Positions 25,889 to 34,562 of a stretch of DNA of 64,000 nt are shown in pieces. The notes under the pieces are model-generated. The model saw only the letters and a program-made list of their open reading frames with translations. It was not told the origin of the DNA and did no database searches. The position numbers and the translations under genes were made by a program. Every line of letters starts with the position of its first letter. The stretch's first letter is position 1. The stretch comes from an uncultured Sphingomonadaceae bacterium (lineage in GTDB: Bacteria > Pseudomonadota > Alphaproteobacteria > Sphingomonadales > Sphingomonadaceae), in contig CANMVC010000001.1 in the NCBI GenBank assembly GCA_947501325.1, positions 806,001-870,000 of the forward strand. The letters are read 5' to 3'.

Positions 25889-27766
25889 ATGATCAAAAGC
25901 AAACAACCCATGTCCCGCCGCCATGTGATTAGCAGTCTTGCCGCGGTTTCGAGTGCCTTGGCACTTCCCATGCCAGCTTGGGCAACCGGCAATATGGGCG
26001 GCAAAATGAGCGGCCTGACGCGCAAGGGTATTCATGAGCTTTCAGGTGCCAAGATTGATCTGCATATCGGCGATGGCCACTTTGCAACGGGCGGTCGTTC
26101 GGGTCATGCGATTGCCGTCAATGGCTCGGTCCCTGGCCCACTGATCCGCCTGAAAGAGGGAGAGGATGTCACACTGTCAATTCATAACATGCTGAATGTC
26201 GACAGCTCGATCCACTGGCATGGCCTGTTGCTGCCGTTTCAGTTTGATGGCGTTCCCGGGATCAGTTTTCCCGGTATTAAACCCGGCGCGCGATTTGATG
26301 TACCTTACTCACCGCGCCAATCCGGTACTTATTGGTGGCACAGCCATAGCGGCTTGCAGGAACAGATGGGACATTATGGGCCGTTGATCATCGATCCGGC
26401 TGGTCCTGATCCGGTGCAATATGACCGCGAGCACATCATTTTGCTGAGTGAATTTACGCCAATGCACCCGCATCAGATCATGAAAAAGTTGAAAGTCTCC
26501 GAAGGCTATTTCAGCCAGCAGAAGACAGCGGCTTTTGATGATTATGAGTTTAGCGGCGAAGAACGGCGCATGTGGGGGCAGATGCGGATGATGCCAACCG
26601 ATATCGCAGATGTCTCTGCGCCGACCTACACCTATCTTATAAATGGCCACGGACCCGATGATGGACTGGAGCTGCCCTATAAACCGGGCGAGCGGGTGCG
26701 GCTCCGGATTATCAACGGCAGCGCGATGACGTTTTTCAACATTCGGCTGCCCGGTCTACCGATGACGGTGGTCCAAGCGGATGGAGTCAACGTTCAACCG
26801 GTTGAAGTCGACGAGCTGCAAATCGGTGTAGCAGAAACCTATGATGTGATCGTTCAGCCTACCGAGAATGGCAGTTTCGCACTGGCTGCGGAATCGATGG
26901 ATCGCAGCGGGATGGCACAAGCTTCCCTGACTTCACAGCCCGGCCAGAAGGCCGCGTTTCCGGATCTTCGCGATCCGCCCTTGTTGAGCATGACTGATAT
27001 GGGGCACGGCGGCATGGTTGAAGGCGGCCATGGCGGTCATGGCGGCGGCGGGATGGATCACAGTAAAATGGATCACGGTGCTGCCAAGTCTCAGACGATG
27101 GACCACTCGAACATGGATCATAGCGGCCATAATATGGGCGGTAAGGATCCAGGCCCTGCGATTGGCGATGATGCAATGGCCGGACACGACATGGGCGCAA
27201 TGGGTAGCATGGCGATGCGTGATACCAGCCTGCTTCCCGATACGGTCGAAGTCGGCCCGGGTATCGATATGGTAGCGATGGCCCCTCAAGATCGTACCGG
27301 CTATCCGGGGCTTGGCCTCGATAATGTCCCTCACCGCGTGCTCAACTATCGGATGCTCAAATCGGTAGAGATGGATCATGATAAACGTGAACCTGATCGC
27401 GAGATGGAATTGCATTTAACCGGCAATATGGAACGGTATATGTGGTCGCTCGATGGCCAGAAATTCAGCGCTGTCGGCGATGACCCGATCCGCTTTGGCT
27501 ATAATGAACGGGTACGGGTGAAACTGGTCAACGACACGATGATGGCACACCCCATTCATCTGCACGGCATGTTCTTTGAAATCGTCAATGGGCAAGGTCA
27601 TTACCAACCGAAGAAACACACCGTAATTGTTCAGCCCGGCAGCAGCGCGACCTTTGAAGTCACCACGGATGAACCCGGCGATTGGGCGTTCCACTGCCAC
27701 CTGCTATACCATATGCATGCCGGCATGATGCAGACGGTCAGCGTCGCCTTTCCGAAGGACGCATGA
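25889..27766 (+). CDS. copA: CopA/PcoA multicopper oxidase, copper resistance
   Basis: The ATG at 25889, or at 25910, precedes a Tat signal (SRRHVISSLAAVSSALALP); the frame open to 25772 crosses the operator and is not used. The 625-residue product has three cupredoxin domains with the four copper motifs HWHG, WWHSHSG, HPIHLHG and HCHLLYHMHAGMM. A Met/His-rich insert around residues 375-450 (GMDHSKMDH, MDHSNMDHSGHNMGG) suits copper binding. It oxidises Cu(I) or sequesters copper in the periplasm. Its stop overlaps the copB start by ATGA. Confidence 0.96.
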   Translation: MIKSKQPMSRRHVISSLAAVSSALALPMPAWATGNMGGKMSGLTRKGIHELSGAKIDLHIGDGHFATGGRSGHAIAVNGSVPGPLIRLKEGEDVTLSIHNMLNVDSSIHWHGLLLPFQFDGVPGISFPGIKPGARFDVPYSPRQSGTYWWHSHSGLQEQMGHYGPLIIDPAGPDPVQYDREHIILLSEFTPMHPHQIMKKLKVSEGYFSQQKTAAFDDYEFSGEERRMWGQMRMMPTDIADVSAPTYTYLINGHGPDDGLELPYKPGERVRLRIINGSAMTFFNIRLPGLPMTVVQADGVNVQPVEVDELQIGVAETYDVIVQPTENGSFALAAESMDRSGMAQASLTSQPGQKAAFPDLRDPPLLSMTDMGHGGMVEGGHGGHGGGGMDHSKMDHGAAKSQTMDHSNMDHSGHNMGGKDPGPAIGDDAMAGHDMGAMGSMAMRDTSLLPDTVEVGPGIDMVAMAPQDRTGYPGLGLDNVPHRVLNYRMLKSVEMDHDKREPDREMELHLTGNMERYMWSLDGQKFSAVGDDPIRFGYNERVRVKLVNDTMMAHPIHLHGMFFEIVNGQGHYQPKKHTVIVQPGSSATFEVTTDEPGDWAFHCHLLYHMHAGMMQTVSVAFPKDA

Positions 27767-28755
27767 TGGTGAAATATTTGGCAGCTTCATTGGCGGCTTT
27801 GACTGCCGCTACTCCGGTGATGGCTCAAGATCATAACAAGCATGTCGGTCATAGCGATCATCAGATGTCCGCCACACCCGAGGAAGCACCGGTTGTAGAT
27901 CATAGCATTATGGATCATTCCAAGATGGACCATGGTGGCAACAAAACAAAGCCGATAGATGACGCAAAGGTCGATCACGGTTCAATGGACCATTCTGATC
28001 ATCAGATGGGCAAGTCCGTGAGTTCCACGACCAATATGGAAACCGGCCGGATTAAAGCAGCCGACGCCATATGGGGCGCAGATGCTATGCGAGCGTCGCG
28101 CGAAGCACTCTATGCCGAACATGGCAATATGCAGATATTCTGGTTTCAGGGTGACCGCGCGGAATATCGGGCCCGCGACGGGGAAGACGGCTATTTATGG
28201 GATGTTCAGGGCTATTATGGCGGGGACATCAACAAATTCTGGTTCAAGAGCGAAGGCGAAGGCAGCTTTGGCGAACCGATTGAAGACGCAGAAATTCAGG
28301 CGCTTTACAGCCGCGCCATCGCGCCCTTTTTTGATTTGCAGGCTGGTATCCGGCAAGACCTTACAGGTCCTGCACGCACGCATGCAGTGATCGGCATTCA
28401 AGGCCTTGCTCCCTATATGTTTGAAATTGATGCGGCGGCTTTTTTGTCTGACAAAGGGGATTTGACGGCCAGGATCGAAGCCGAATATGACCAGCGGCTG
28501 ACACAGAAACTTATCCTGCAACCCCGTGCTGAGGCTAATTTCTCAGCACAGAATATACCGGAGCTTGGCATCGGAGCAGGCATTGATAATCTCGAGCTCG
28601 GCTTACGCTTGCGCTACGAGATCGCCCCTGAATTCGCGCCCTATATTGGCGTCGAGCAAGAGTGGAAAGTTGGAAATAGCCGCGATTTCGCTATTGCCAG
28701 TGGTGAGGATGCCAGCGTCACCAACTATGTCGTCGGCATCAGGTTCTGGTTTTAA
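27763..28755 (+). CDS. copB: CopB outer membrane copper-resistance protein
   Basis: The ATG at 27763 overlaps the copA stop. The 330-residue product has a signal peptide (VKYLAASLAALTAATPVMAQ), a metal-binding region of DHS/MDH repeats (HSIMDHSKMDHGG, HGSMDHSDHQMG), and a C-terminal CopB/PcoB beta-barrel ending GIRFWF. The barrel is expected to be in the outer membrane. With CopA it lowers periplasmic copper. Controlled with copA through the operator upstream. Confidence 0.95.
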   Translation: MMVKYLAASLAALTAATPVMAQDHNKHVGHSDHQMSATPEEAPVVDHSIMDHSKMDHGGNKTKPIDDAKVDHGSMDHSDHQMGKSVSSTTNMETGRIKAADAIWGADAMRASREALYAEHGNMQIFWFQGDRAEYRARDGEDGYLWDVQGYYGGDINKFWFKSEGEGSFGEPIEDAEIQALYSRAIAPFFDLQAGIRQDLTGPARTHAVIGIQGLAPYMFEIDAAAFLSDKGDLTARIEAEYDQRLTQKLILQPRAEANFSAQNIPELGIGAGIDNLELGLRLRYEIAPEFAPYIGVEQEWKVGNSRDFAIASGEDASVTNYVVGIRFWF

Positions 28756-28845
28756 GACGCATGAATTCCATGCACGCGCAGGGTGAAGCAGAAACCGCGC
28801 CCATGCTTCGCAAAACCTTGTCTGAAACTCAAGCGCTGCCCTTGA

Positions 28846-31800
28846 TCATTCCCACCAATAAGCCGACCGTTTCCGCGTTCCCGTCACAACCTCGTTCATC
28901 GTTACCGGATCATAGATCCGGCCATTGACCATCACCCTGTGGATCTTGTCACTGTTACGGATATCGGCAGTGGGGTCAGCGTCGAGTACGACCAGATCAG
29001 CAAGTTTGCCCGCTTCCAGCGATCCGATTTCGTCCGCCATGCCCAAAGACTTGGCGGAATCGATTGTTCCCGAGCGCAAGGCTTGCAGTGGCGACATCCC
29101 GCCGCGGACGAAGGACCAGAGCTCCCAGTGGGTTGCGATACCCGGTTGCTGACCATGGGCGCCGATGGACACCAATACGCCCTTATCGGCCAGCTTCTTG
29201 GCTTCGCGGGCGTTATTGTCATCGACAAAATCCTCTTCCGGTGCCTTGGTCCGGCGCACGGTTGCGGCCGCCAGTTGCTTTGGCGGAGTATGGATGAGCA
29301 GCGGATGCTTGAAGACATCGGTTGCCTGTCGCCAATAGGGATCGCCCGCCAATCCGCCATAGCTGACCACCAACGTTGGCGTATAATTGGTCTGCGATTG
29401 CGCAAACATCTGCACGACATCGTCATAGAAAATGTCGAGCGGGATATTATGCTCCAAGGTACTGTTGCCATCAGCGATCAGCGCCATGTCCATGCCATAG
29501 AGCGACCCACCTTCGGCGACGACCAGCATGTTCTCCTGGCGCGCGGCTTCGACAACCTGCTGGCGTTGTTCGCGGCGCGGCTGGTTATAGTTTTTCACGC
29601 TGCTGCCACCTTGCGCCTTCAACCGGCGGACATGGTCGAGCGCATCGTCAAGGCTGTTAATCTCGGCATAGATGCTCGCGGCTTTGGCGCCGTAGACAAT
29701 TTCGCCGGTCGAGAAAATCCGCGGACCTATCAGCTGCCCTGCCCGCTGCATTTCGGATGCAACAAAAATCTCGCTCGCGCGGCTCGATGGGTCGTGAATG
29801 GTCGTGGTACCGAGCGCCAGATTCTGCACCAAGGACCAGTTTTGCTGAGGCACCAGTTCATCGGTCCCCTGTGCGCCGTGGGCATGCGCGTCGACATAGC
29901 CGGGGACGATGGTCTTGCCCGTGACATCGACCACGCTAGCGCCGGCTGGCACGGAAATATTGCCACGCCTCCCGATCGATATGATCTTGTTATCTCTCAC
30001 GATAATCGTGCCATCGGCGACGATGCCGCCATTTTCATCGGCCATGGTAATCAGCCGCGCGCCGACCAACGCAACTGTGCCGTTGGGTTTATCGGCTGTG
30101 ATCGTGCGCTCCAGCGAGACTCCGCTGGTGGGCGGCATAAATTTCGGTGCATCCTTGTCAGCTGGCGCATTTGGAAACAGCGCGCTGGTTTGAGCGGTAA
30201 ATACTTGTGGCCCAATGCTCCAATGCAGCTGCTGCCCATTTTGCGACCAGTGGATATAATCCGCGCCACCCTTGCTCACCCGTGTCACGGGCAGCGATTT
30301 GCTATCCGGCGCAACGGCCACCGCCTGAGTGCCCGGCATCAAGGGCATGACAAAGGCTTCGTAATTCTGGCGGAACGCGACATATTGTCCGTCTGGCGAG
30401 ACGATATAGTCATTGGCCAGCTCGCCAGTCGCGTGCGTGCGCTTCGCCTCGCCGTTAAGATCGCTGCTCATCAGGACGCGTTTATTTTCTTCCTCCGCCA
30501 TCATAAAAATACGGTCATTATCCGCACCAAATTGCGGGCCAGCCGCGCCCTTGGCGACGCGCTCGGGCGTGCCACCGGAAGCAGCAACACGGTACACACC
30601 ATCATCAACCGAATAATTTGGCGAGGTCAGATAGCCTCCGTCCTGCATCTCAAAAATGATCGTCCGGCCATCGGGTGAGAAATGCGGGCGGGCGTAATGT
30701 CCCGGACGATTGGTGACCACGCGGGCTGATCCGCCCGACGCGCTAACCGTTTTGATCCGGCCAAGCCCACTGTCCGTCCAGCCGACAAAGACGATTGAGC
30801 GCCCGTCGCGCGACCAGGAGGGGAATAGTTCCCGTTCGCCATTGCTGCGCGTCAATCGTTTGGGCGCGCCGCCGCTCATCGATTTGATGTACAGTTGTCC
30901 CAGGCTTTCAAACACGACCTCTCGACCATTGGGCGACACAGCAGCAAACCGGGGCATTTTGGTGGTGAAGCTGTCTGGTGCCACCGGGATTTTGGGATGC
31001 GGTGCATCCGCCACGCCGCGCGTGTCGTTTATTGCAAAGGGGATGATCGAGGCGCCCGAACCGTCCGCAGAGACCTTACGGATTTTACCGCCGGCCCAGA
31101 AGACAATGCTGCGACTATCGAGCGTCCAGTCCATATTGGGATAGACCCCGGTAACGGCCCAGGTTTCCTGGACATCCTGATCGAGATCATCATAGATTTT
31201 GCGTTCGATACCGGTCGCAAGGTCTTTGACATAAAGCTTGGATTCCGCCCGTTCGCGCCGGACAAAGGCGATGCTTTTGCCATCGGGGGATGGCGTTGGA
31301 CGCACTGATCCGCCGAGACCGGAAACCGCAGTGGTGACCTCGCCGCTTTCAAGATCATATTCCTCAATATTGAACAGGTCGGTATTCGAATCCTGCGCAT
31401 AGATAAACTGACTGCCAGGCGTTATATTGCGGGTGTAATAGAGCGACTTGCCATCGGGCGCGTAGATCGGTTCGCCCAGTTCCTTCTGATGTTGTTCATT
31501 TGGTTTCTTGACCAGCACAACACCGCCACCACCAGAAACATGATAGACCCATATCTCTCCGGTGCCGAGCGAACGGCCTGTGGTGAAATGCTTCTTGGCA
31601 ATGATGTACCGGCCGTCGGGGCTCCAGCTCGGTTGATAGAGCAGACGGAATTTTTCTTTAGTCACCTGCCGCTTGTCGCTGCCATCGCGGTTCATGATCC
31701 AGATATTGTCGCCACCGCCGCGGTCCGAGGTAAAGGCAATGCGCTTGCCATCGGGTGAGAAACGCGGCTGCACTTCCCAAGCGAGGCCTTCGGCAATGCG

Positions 31801-32055
31801 GGTTGGTGTTCCCCCCGCCATCGGCATGGTGTAAATATCGCCGAGCAACGCAAAGGTAAGGCTGTTGCCATCCGGACTGACATCGACATCGATCCAGCTA
31901 CCCTCATCCGTGTTGATTGGCACCTGCTTGATGGTCGCGCCTTTGGGAGCGTTGACGTCCCATTTCTCTTCTTTCGCTTTGTCTTCAGCGGGCTGGGCGT
32001 AAGCTTGCCCGGCGAAGGAAATGGCGGCAAGCGCAGTGATCAGGCGATATTTCAT
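28846..32055 (-). CDS. Exported TolB-propeller/amidohydrolase fusion protein
   Basis: A 1069-residue protein. The signal peptide (YRLITALAAISFAGQAYA) is followed by many PD40/TolB-type WD repeats (SPDGKRIAFTSDRGGGDNIW, SWSPDGRYIIAKKH) to about residue 640. An amidohydrolase TIM-barrel domain follows: VDAHAHG near 725, GMDMALIADGNSTLEHNIP and VSIGAHGQ. The C-terminal hydrolase retains HxH and later His residues but the substrate is unknown. The order matches periplasmic TolB-amidohydrolase proteins of sphingomonads. The deacetylase gene lies 88 bases upstream on the same strand. Confidence 0.9.
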   Translation of the reverse strand: MKYRLITALAAISFAGQAYAQPAEDKAKEEKWDVNAPKGATIKQVPINTDEGSWIDVDVSPDGNSLTFALLGDIYTMPMAGGTPTRIAEGLAWEVQPRFSPDGKRIAFTSDRGGGDNIWIMNRDGSDKRQVTKEKFRLLYQPSWSPDGRYIIAKKHFTTGRSLGTGEIWVYHVSGGGGVVLVKKPNEQHQKELGEPIYAPDGKSLYYTRNITPGSQFIYAQDSNTDLFNIEEYDLESGEVTTAVSGLGGSVRPTPSPDGKSIAFVRRERAESKLYVKDLATGIERKIYDDLDQDVQETWAVTGVYPNMDWTLDSRSIVFWAGGKIRKVSADGSGASIIPFAINDTRGVADAPHPKIPVAPDSFTTKMPRFAAVSPNGREVVFESLGQLYIKSMSGGAPKRLTRSNGERELFPSWSRDGRSIVFVGWTDSGLGRIKTVSASGGSARVVTNRPGHYARPHFSPDGRTIIFEMQDGGYLTSPNYSVDDGVYRVAASGGTPERVAKGAAGPQFGADNDRIFMMAEEENKRVLMSSDLNGEAKRTHATGELANDYIVSPDGQYVAFRQNYEAFVMPLMPGTQAVAVAPDSKSLPVTRVSKGGADYIHWSQNGQQLHWSIGPQVFTAQTSALFPNAPADKDAPKFMPPTSGVSLERTITADKPNGTVALVGARLITMADENGGIVADGTIIVRDNKIISIGRRGNISVPAGASVVDVTGKTIVPGYVDAHAHGAQGTDELVPQQNWSLVQNLALGTTTIHDPSSRASEIFVASEMQRAGQLIGPRIFSTGEIVYGAKAASIYAEINSLDDALDHVRRLKAQGGSSVKNYNQPRREQRQQVVEAARQENMLVVAEGGSLYGMDMALIADGNSTLEHNIPLDIFYDDVVQMFAQSQTNYTPTLVVSYGGLAGDPYWRQATDVFKHPLLIHTPPKQLAAATVRRTKAPEEDFVDDNNAREAKKLADKGVLVSIGAHGQQPGIATHWELWSFVRGGMSPLQALRSGTIDSAKSLGMADEIGSLEAGKLADLVVLDADPTADIRNSDKIHRVMVNGRIYDPVTMNEVVTGTRKRSAYWWE

Positions 32056-32143
32056 GAGGACTCCCGGATGGCTTTATTTTATGTCGTAGATAAACAACAA
32101 AATTAGGGTGATGAACAGGGAAATATTCCCGGCGAACAAGCGA

Positions 32144-33046
32144 TCAGCCGCGGGTATTTTCGTCCGCCATCGCCAGCATGGACAGCGCATGTCGTTTGGC
32201 CACCGCTATATGGTCATGGCCATAGCCCCCGCCCAAGGCACTGGCGACGGGGATATTCTGATTGCGCGCTTGCCGAATGACATAGCGTTCGCGCGCGTCT
32301 ATCCCTTGATCCGTCAGAGCCAGCCGGCCCAGCCGGTCATCGACATGCGGATCGACTCCGGCTTGATAGAGCACCAGATCGGGCGCAAAATCATCCAGTA
32401 TGGCTGGCAGATGCCGGGATAATATATTCAGATATTGGGCATCATCCGTGCCATCATCCAAACCGATATCGATGGTCGAACGCGCCTTGCGCACCGGAAA
32501 ATTCTTTTCCGCATGCACCGAAACGGTCATGATGTCGCTGCGTCCGGCCAGCAGCGAGGCGGTGCCATCGCCCTGATGCACGTCAAGATCGAGGATCAGT
32601 ATCCGTGCCGCATCCCCTTCAGCAATCAGGCGATTGGCGCTCACGGCCAGATCGTTAAACACACAATAGCCTGCCCCGGTATCGGCCAACGCATGATGAC
32701 TGCCCCCCGCGCTGTTGGCGGCATAGCCATGTTCCAGCGCCAGTTTCGCGGCCAGCCAGGTGCCGCCGGAGGTAAACCTTACGCGCTGCGCGATTTCGGC
32801 TGATACGGGGAAGCCAATTCGGCGTTCTTTGTCGGGAGGCACGGATGAAGACAGAACCTGATCGACATAGGCGGGGTCATGAACGGCCTCCAGCCACTCG
32901 CGCTCCATGGCATGCGGGGCGTGTATGATGTGATCGTTGCTGGCAGCCTTTACCGCCTCCATCACGAGCCGATATTTATCAAAGGCAAAGCTGCCTCTGG
33001 TCGGCGGCGGGGCGACATAATCGCTGTGGTGGACAATATGGAGCAT
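32144..33046 (-). CDS. Histone deacetylase-like (acetoin utilization-type) hydrolase
   Basis: I choose ATG 33046 (MLHIVHHSDYVAPPP), the conserved start of the family; the longer frame to 33115 has no signal. The 300-residue arginase-fold protein has the zinc and catalytic motifs GGSHHALADTGAGYC and LILDLDVHQGDGTAS. Bacterial relatives deacetylate small amines or acyl-polyamines, so histone is not implied. Located upstream of the amidohydrolase on the same strand and divergent from the MFS gene. Confidence 0.9.
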   Translation of the reverse strand: MLHIVHHSDYVAPPPTRGSFAFDKYRLVMEAVKAASNDHIIHAPHAMEREWLEAVHDPAYVDQVLSSSVPPDKERRIGFPVSAEIAQRVRFTSGGTWLAAKLALEHGYAANSAGGSHHALADTGAGYCVFNDLAVSANRLIAEGDAARILILDLDVHQGDGTASLLAGRSDIMTVSVHAEKNFPVRKARSTIDIGLDDGTDDAQYLNILSRHLPAILDDFAPDLVLYQAGVDPHVDDRLGRLALTDQGIDARERYVIRQARNQNIPVASALGGGYGHDHIAVAKRHALSMLAMADENTRG

Positions 33047-33156
33047 GACAGGGGAATAGAGCAGCGCGCGGCAAAAATACACTGTCCCAAACGCCGTATC
33101 GGCTTTCCCCACCACCGGACGAAGACCCGAAAGCCAGGCCTAGCTAAACAGAGGGT

Positions 33157-34473
33157 ATGCCACGTCATAACAACATGAGAAACAATGGCATGGCAGGTTT
33201 AGAAACAACCGCAGAATCCAGCGCAGCGACCTCCAGTCGCTATCCCAATTATGTGCTGGGCGTCCTGTTCATTGTTACGATGCTCAATTTCCTCGACCGG
33301 CAGATAATTTCGATATTGGCCGAACCCGTGAAACGGGATCTGGACCTGACCGACACGCAAATCGGCCTGATGACCGGTTTGTCCTTCGCGATTTTTTATA
33401 CGACCCTTGCCATTCCCGTCGCCGCATTGGCCGACAAATGGAACCGTAGCCGGATTATCGCCATTGCCATCGCGATCTGGTCTGCCATGACAGTGGCCTG
33501 CGGCCTCTCCGCCAATTTTATCCAGCTTTTTCTGGCGCGCGTGGGGGTCGGTATCGGCGAAGCAGGATCAGCACCCGCGTCCCATTCGCTAATCGCCGAC
33601 CTGTTCCCGCCCGAACGCCGTGCGGGCGCGCTTGGCATATTGGGCATGTCGGTTCCCATCGGCGCGTTCATTGCCTATGCCGGTGGCGGCTGGATTGCCG
33701 AAAATTTCAGCTGGCGCATCGCGTTTTTCATGGCCGGATTACCCGGCATCATCATCGCGATTGTCATCTGGTTCACGGTTCCCGATCCGCGCGGCAACGT
33801 CTCGTTGGTTGATGCCTTCAAGCCCGATCCCAGCAAGACCAGTCTGAAAGACGCGCTGATCCAGTTGTCGACCAAACCGGCCTATTGGCATTTGGTCGCT
33901 GCCGGCGTTCTCGTGCAATTTGTCTCTTATGGCTTGGCCAGTTTCTATGGCGGTTTGTTTGTTCGCGTTCATGGCATTGGCTATGGCGAACTGGGATGGA
34001 AGCTCGGCGTTATGGTTGGCGTGTCGGGCGGTTTCGGTGCATGGCTGGGAGGCAAAGCGGGCGATTATTTCGGAAAGCTGCGCCCCACGTTGCCTCTTGT
34101 GGTCGCGGCTCTGGTCATGGTTATCGCCTCCCCAGGTATGATCTGGGCGATATATGGGCCAAGTGCCAATGTCGCAATACTCCTGTTGGCCATCCCCACT
34201 TTTGCAGCAACCTTTTATTATGGCCCGAATTTCGCAGCACTACAAAGGCTGGCCAGCGATGAAACACGCGCAATGGCGGTGGCCATTTACCTGCTGATCG
34301 CGGGCATTATAGGTTTGGGCGTCGGTCCGGTATTTGTTGGTGTCCTTTCGGACATGTTCGCCGGTGAGTTGGGTGAGGCAGCAGCCTTGCAGCGCGCCCT
34401 TGCCATATTGGCGCTATTCAATATCTGGGCCGGCTTCCATTTCTGGCGTGCCACCCGCACCATGCCTGACTGA
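33157..34473 (+). CDS. MFS transporter (spinster-like)
   Basis: A 438-residue twelve-helix transporter. The N-terminal repeat contains MLNFLDRQIISILAEPVKRD, LSFAIFYTTLAIPVAALAD and RFLARVGVGIGEAGSAPA-type segments characteristic of spinster-like proteins. The C-terminal repeat ends with a cytosolic tail. The substrate is unknown (relatives move lipids, sugars or aromatic acids). An alternative start is the ATG at 33175. Divergent from the deacetylase-like gene. Confidence 0.88.
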   Translation: MPRHNNMRNNGMAGLETTAESSAATSSRYPNYVLGVLFIVTMLNFLDRQIISILAEPVKRDLDLTDTQIGLMTGLSFAIFYTTLAIPVAALADKWNRSRIIAIAIAIWSAMTVACGLSANFIQLFLARVGVGIGEAGSAPASHSLIADLFPPERRAGALGILGMSVPIGAFIAYAGGGWIAENFSWRIAFFMAGLPGIIIAIVIWFTVPDPRGNVSLVDAFKPDPSKTSLKDALIQLSTKPAYWHLVAAGVLVQFVSYGLASFYGGLFVRVHGIGYGELGWKLGVMVGVSGGFGAWLGGKAGDYFGKLRPTLPLVVAALVMVIASPGMIWAIYGPSANVAILLLAIPTFAATFYYGPNFAALQRLASDETRAMAVAIYLLIAGIIGLGVGPVFVGVLSDMFAGELGEAAALQRALAILALFNIWAGFHFWRATRTMPD

Positions 34474-34562
34474 CCTTCTTTGCAAGCACCGCCACGCCAA
34501 CAAAATCGGTCATTTCCACTTTAGCGGTTTCGCTCCATTGATCTGCTGGGTAGTAGAGCCCG

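Noticed and set aside
28939-30678. Rightward open frame of 579 codons antisense to the amidohydrolase fusion
   Set aside because: The leftward frame has clear TolB repeats and a hydrolase domain; this frame shows no domain, signal peptide or ribosome site.
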